From assembly GCA_964514395.1 (NCBI GenBank), contig CAZEQK010000016.1, forward strand, positions 1 to 64,000: a DNA stretch of 64,000 nucleotides. The letters are read 5' to 3'. The position numbers and the translations under genes are program-made. This DNA comes from CAZEQK01 sp964514395 (lineage in GTDB: Bacteria; Bacillota; Bacilli; Tepidibacillales; Tepidibacillaceae). The notes below the pieces were generated by a model that searched no databases, was not told where the DNA came from, and saw only the letters and a list, made by a program, of their open reading frames with translations. Shown here piece after piece: positions 61,895 through 64,000 of this stretch. Numbering within the stretch: the first letter of the stretch is position 1; the number at the start of each line of letters is the position of its first letter.

Positions 61895-62944
61895 ATGAGT
61901 AAAAACTTAAATAAACGTTTGTCCTTTTTAGATCGCTACCTTACCATCTGGATTTTTTCAGCTATGGTAATCGGTGTAGCCTCTGGATACGTATTTCCTC
62001 ATTATGTCCAAATACTTAATCAGTTTCAAATCGGTACGACATCTATACCAATTGCTATCGGCTTGATTTTAATGATGTATCCACCATTAGCAAAGGTAAG
62101 GTATGAAGAATTAGGTGAAGTGTTTCACAATAAAAAGGTATTACTTTTATCTTTAGTACAAAATTGGTTGATTGGGCCACTACTTATGTTTTTGTTAGCA
62201 TTTCTCTTTTTAAGGGACTATCCAGAATACATGGTTGGACTTATATTAATTGGTTTAGCTCGATGTATTGCGATGGTGATTGTTTGGAATGAACTAGCAA
62301 AAGGAGATACAGAGTATGCTGCTGGATTAGTTGCTTTTAACTCTATTTTTCAGGTTCTTTTCTACTCATTGTATACTTACATTTTTGTAACCATCCTACC
62401 AAAATGGTTTGGTTTGCAAAGTATCCTTGTTGATATTACGATGGTTGAAGTTGCTAAAAGTGTCTTTATCTATTTGGGCATTCCCTTTTTAGCAGGGATG
62501 ATTACACACTTTACCTTAGTTAGAGCAAAAGGAAAAATTTGGTACGAAACAGTTTTTATTCCAAAAATTAGTCCAATAACATTAATCTCCCTTTTGTTTA
62601 CTATTATTATTATGTTTTCTCTAAAGGGAGAGGTAATTATAAGCTTACCACTAGATGTAGTGCGTATTGCCATTCCGTTATTTATTTATTTCGTTATTAT
62701 GTTCATGCTATCATTCTTTATGAGTAAAAAAGCGGGGGCAAATTATCACATAAGTACCACACTATCCTTTACTGCAGCAAGTAATAATTTTGAACTAGCG
62801 ATTGCCGTTGCAGTAGGCGTGTTTGGAATTAATTCAGGAGCTGCTTTTACAGCTGTAATAGGTCCATTAGTTGAAGTCCCAGTAATGATCGGTCTAGTAA
62901 AAGTGGCCCTATGGCTTCAAAAGAAATATTTCATTAAAAGCTAA
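61895..62944 (+). CDS. acr3: Arsenite efflux transporter ACR3
   Basis: 349 residues, ten membrane helices, ACR3/BASS superfamily. The key Cys in ARCIAMVIVWN (about residue 129) and the conserved Glu in the late helix (VEVPVMIGLV) are present; both are needed in ACR3 proteins. Exports arsenite (As(III)). GAAGGGAG lies 13 bases before the ATG, a rather long spacing. Convergent with arsR-arsC. Confidence 0.95.
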   Translation: MSKNLNKRLSFLDRYLTIWIFSAMVIGVASGYVFPHYVQILNQFQIGTTSIPIAIGLILMMYPPLAKVRYEELGEVFHNKKVLLLSLVQNWLIGPLLMFLLAFLFLRDYPEYMVGLILIGLARCIAMVIVWNELAKGDTEYAAGLVAFNSIFQVLFYSLYTYIFVTILPKWFGLQSILVDITMVEVAKSVFIYLGIPFLAGMITHFTLVRAKGKIWYETVFIPKISPITLISLLFTIIIMFSLKGEVIISLPLDVVRIAIPLFIYFVIMFMLSFFMSKKAGANYHISTTLSFTAASNNFELAIAVAVGVFGINSGAAFTAVIGPLVEVPVMIGLVKVALWLQKKYFIKS

Positions 62945-62955
62945 TTTCTTCAATA

Positions 62956-62983
62956 AAGGACCTTGCCAGAAGGCAAGGTCCTT
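62956..62983. terminator. Bidirectional terminator between acr3 and arsR
   Basis: 12-bp GC-rich perfect stem AAGGACCTTGCC/GGCAAGGTCCTT with a 4-base loop. T-run on the plus side, shared by the two convergent transcripts. Confidence 0.9.
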
Positions 62984-63002
62984 ATTTTATTTATAATAAT
63001 TT

Positions 63003-63344
63003 TTAAACTTTACAACTAATATCCTCAGCATTCAACTTGTCCATTAATTCACCAACATCAGGTAGATGTTCGATAATTGCCTTTAGCAGGACCTCTTCTT
63101 CATTTGGATCACGTAGGGAATAGTATACCCACTGCCCTTCCTTACGTTCTTTCACGATATGAAGCAGCTTTAATTTCCTTAAATGTTGTGAAATGGCAGG
63201 TTGAGATACATTTAAAAGCTCGGTTAACTCACAAACACAAAGCTCTCTTATTTTTAATAAGGAAAAGATAGTTAATCGGGTCTTATCCCCTAGAATTTTT
63301 AATAGCTCTGCATTCTGCTCAACCTTCGTTTGATAATCCTTCAA
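63003..63344 (-). CDS. arsR: ArsR-family arsenic-sensing repressor
   Basis: 113 residues, winged helix ArsR/SmtB fold. The metal-sensing ELCVCEL motif (Cys36, Cys38 in the alpha3 recognition helix) is that of As(III)-sensing ArsR; a further Cys near the C-terminus (ISCKV) could be a third ligand. Start TTG overlaps the arsC stop (TTGA), with GAGGAG 9 bases upstream. Confidence 0.93.
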   Translation of the reverse strand: MKDYQTKVEQNAELLKILGDKTRLTIFSLLKIRELCVCELTELLNVSQPAISQHLRKLKLLHIVKERKEGQWVYYSLRDPNEEEVLLKAIIEHLPDVGELMDKLNAEDISCKV

Positions 63345-63790
63345 TTTAAATTACTCCTCTTTCTTTGAGGTTTTACTTCTTCCATTATATTGTATACTAA
63401 TTCATCAACTTGGTCTCTTACTTTTTGAAAAACGGCTTTTATTTCTTCTTCTGTACCTGTTGCTTTTGCAGGATCTTCTAATCCCCAATGAAGCCTTTTT
63501 ACATGAGGAGGAGTGTAAGGACATCTTTCTTCGGCATCACCACATAGTGTTATTGCATAGTATGCTTTATTTAGAATATCATTATCGATAATTTGCGATG
63601 CTTGGTTTGAAATATCTATCCCAACTTCTTTCATTACTTCGACAGCTCTTGGATTTAATCCATGGGCTTCAATACCAGCACTATATACTTCTATTTCCTC
63701 ATTGCCATATTTTTTCCCATATCCCTCTGCCATTTGACTACGACATGAATTGCCAGTACATATAAAGTAGATGATCTTCTTGTCACTCAC
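63341..63790 (-). CDS. arsC: Arsenate reductase ArsC, thioredoxin-linked
   Basis: 149 residues, low-molecular-weight phosphatase fold. The P-loop CTGNSCRS holds nucleophile Cys11 (and Cys16), and Cys83 and Cys90 (LCGDAEERCP) complete the redox relay of the B. subtilis/S. aureus type. It reduces arsenate to arsenite, exported by ACR3. GTG at 63790 with AAGGAG upstream; first gene of the arsC-arsR operon. Confidence 0.95.
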   Translation of the reverse strand: MSDKKIIYFICTGNSCRSQMAEGYGKKYGNEEIEVYSAGIEAHGLNPRAVEVMKEVGIDISNQASQIIDNDILNKAYYAITLCGDAEERCPYTPPHVKRLHWGLEDPAKATGTEEEIKAVFQKVRDQVDELVYNIMEEVKPQRKRSNLN

Positions 63791-63834
63791 CTGTTGAATC
63801 ACTCCTTAAAATAATAATATAACTACATACTTAT

Positions 63835-63863
63835 ATATAAACAGATAAGTGAACTTATTTCAA
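63835..63863 (-). promoter_or_regulatory. arsC-arsR promoter and candidate ArsR operator
   Basis: Minus strand TTGAAA (63858-63863) with an AT-rich -10 region near 63834-63840. Overlapping it is the palindrome ATAAGT-GA-ACTTAT (63845-63858), a likely ArsR site. Confidence 0.6.
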
Positions 63864-63954
63864 GTCATATTTTTATCCTTTTTCAACTACTACAAGTAAT
63901 TATCTATATTCCCTACTATTAAGGTAAATTTTTTAACACAGGAATTTTTCCTAA

Positions 63955-63999
63955 TCATTTTTTTGATCTTTGGCTAAGATATTGATGATATGCTTCTAA
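63955..63999 (-). CDS. Possible C-terminus of an upstream gene
   Basis: A minus-strand frame open from the window edge to a TGA at 63955-63957 encodes LEAYHQYLSQRSKK. Fourteen residues are too few to identify. In B. subtilis tepA and ylzJ lie upstream of spoIIIE, so it could be the end of such a gene or just chance. Confidence 0.25.
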   Translation of the reverse strand, partial: LEAYHQYLSQRSKK

Positions 64000-64000
64000 A

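Overview
The window is a slice of a low-GC, endospore-forming Firmicute chromosome (Bacillales). Spore genes (spoVK, cotE, spoVS, sleB, spoIIIE) and a gene order like the Bacillus subtilis ymf/ymd/ymc/yn region support this: spoIIIE-ymfC-...-ymfF-ymfH-ymfI-ymfJ-ymfK-ymfM-(rimO)-pgsA-cinA-recA-(recX)-rny-ymdB-spoVS-(korAB)-miaB-ymcA-cotE-mutS-mutL-miaA-hfq-spoVK-hflX-ynbB-glnR-glnA, with lexA/yneA beside it. Nearly everything lies on the minus strand, so operons read from right to left. KorAB ferredoxin oxidoreductase, PduL phosphotransacylase and DUF116 would suit an anaerobic or facultative lifestyle, but that is inference. I see no rRNA, tRNA, CRISPR array, prophage or riboswitch.

Layout. 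1-869: the N-terminal part of a secreted C39-like cysteine peptidase, cut by the window edge. 1.2-3.2 kb: a soluble chemoreceptor and an HD-GYP protein. 3.6-8.2 kb: ynzC, a 64-aa orphan, yajQ, an aspartate kinase, ykuK, and the divergent SOS pair yneA/lexA with two LexA boxes. 8.3-10.1 kb: glnRA with GlnR operators. 10.3-17.3 kb: ynbB, hflX, sfsA (inverted), spoVK, a membrane chemoreceptor, a solo PrcB-domain protein and hfq. 17.4-27.7 kb: miaA, a methyltransferase, mutL, mutS, an amidoligase-like protein, cotE, ricA (ymcA), miaB. 27.8-34.6 kb: a small orphan, mnmM, pduL, korAB, a dipeptidase, spoVS, ymdB. 34.7-45.9 kb: rny, recX, recA, a DEAD-box helicase, cinA, pgsA, rimO, ymfM/rodZ (interrupted by an assembly gap in a hexanucleotide repeat), ymfK, ymfJ. 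46.0-47.6 kb: a plus-strand DUF116 plus NicO-type pair. 47.6-51.0 kb: ymfI, ymfH, ymfF. 51.1-52.2 kb: a sleB cluster with two short genes missed by length cut-offs. 52.4-53.6 kb: a truncated IS3-family element. 53.7-59.2 kb: the nucleoside ABC transporter nupNOPQ with GntR regulator ymfC. 59.3-61.6 kb: spoIIIE. 61.9-63.8 kb: arsenic resistance (acr3 convergent with arsR-arsC).

Functional themes: SOS control (lexA, yneA, recA), nitrogen control (glnR, glnA), tRNA and rRNA modification or decay (miaA, miaB, mnmM, rimO, rny, ricA), mismatch repair (mutS, mutL), and sporulation. Many start sites were re-chosen from ribosome-binding-site spacing, giving starts inside the longest open frames. Most genes are ordinary. 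The most unusual items are the Asn-Glu hexanucleotide repeat before the RodZ helix-turn-helix, the amidoligase between cotE and mutS, the sleB-associated mini-proteins, the DUF116/NicO pair, and the transposase start site buried in an IS-end hairpin. I did not find a convincing wholly new multi-gene system.
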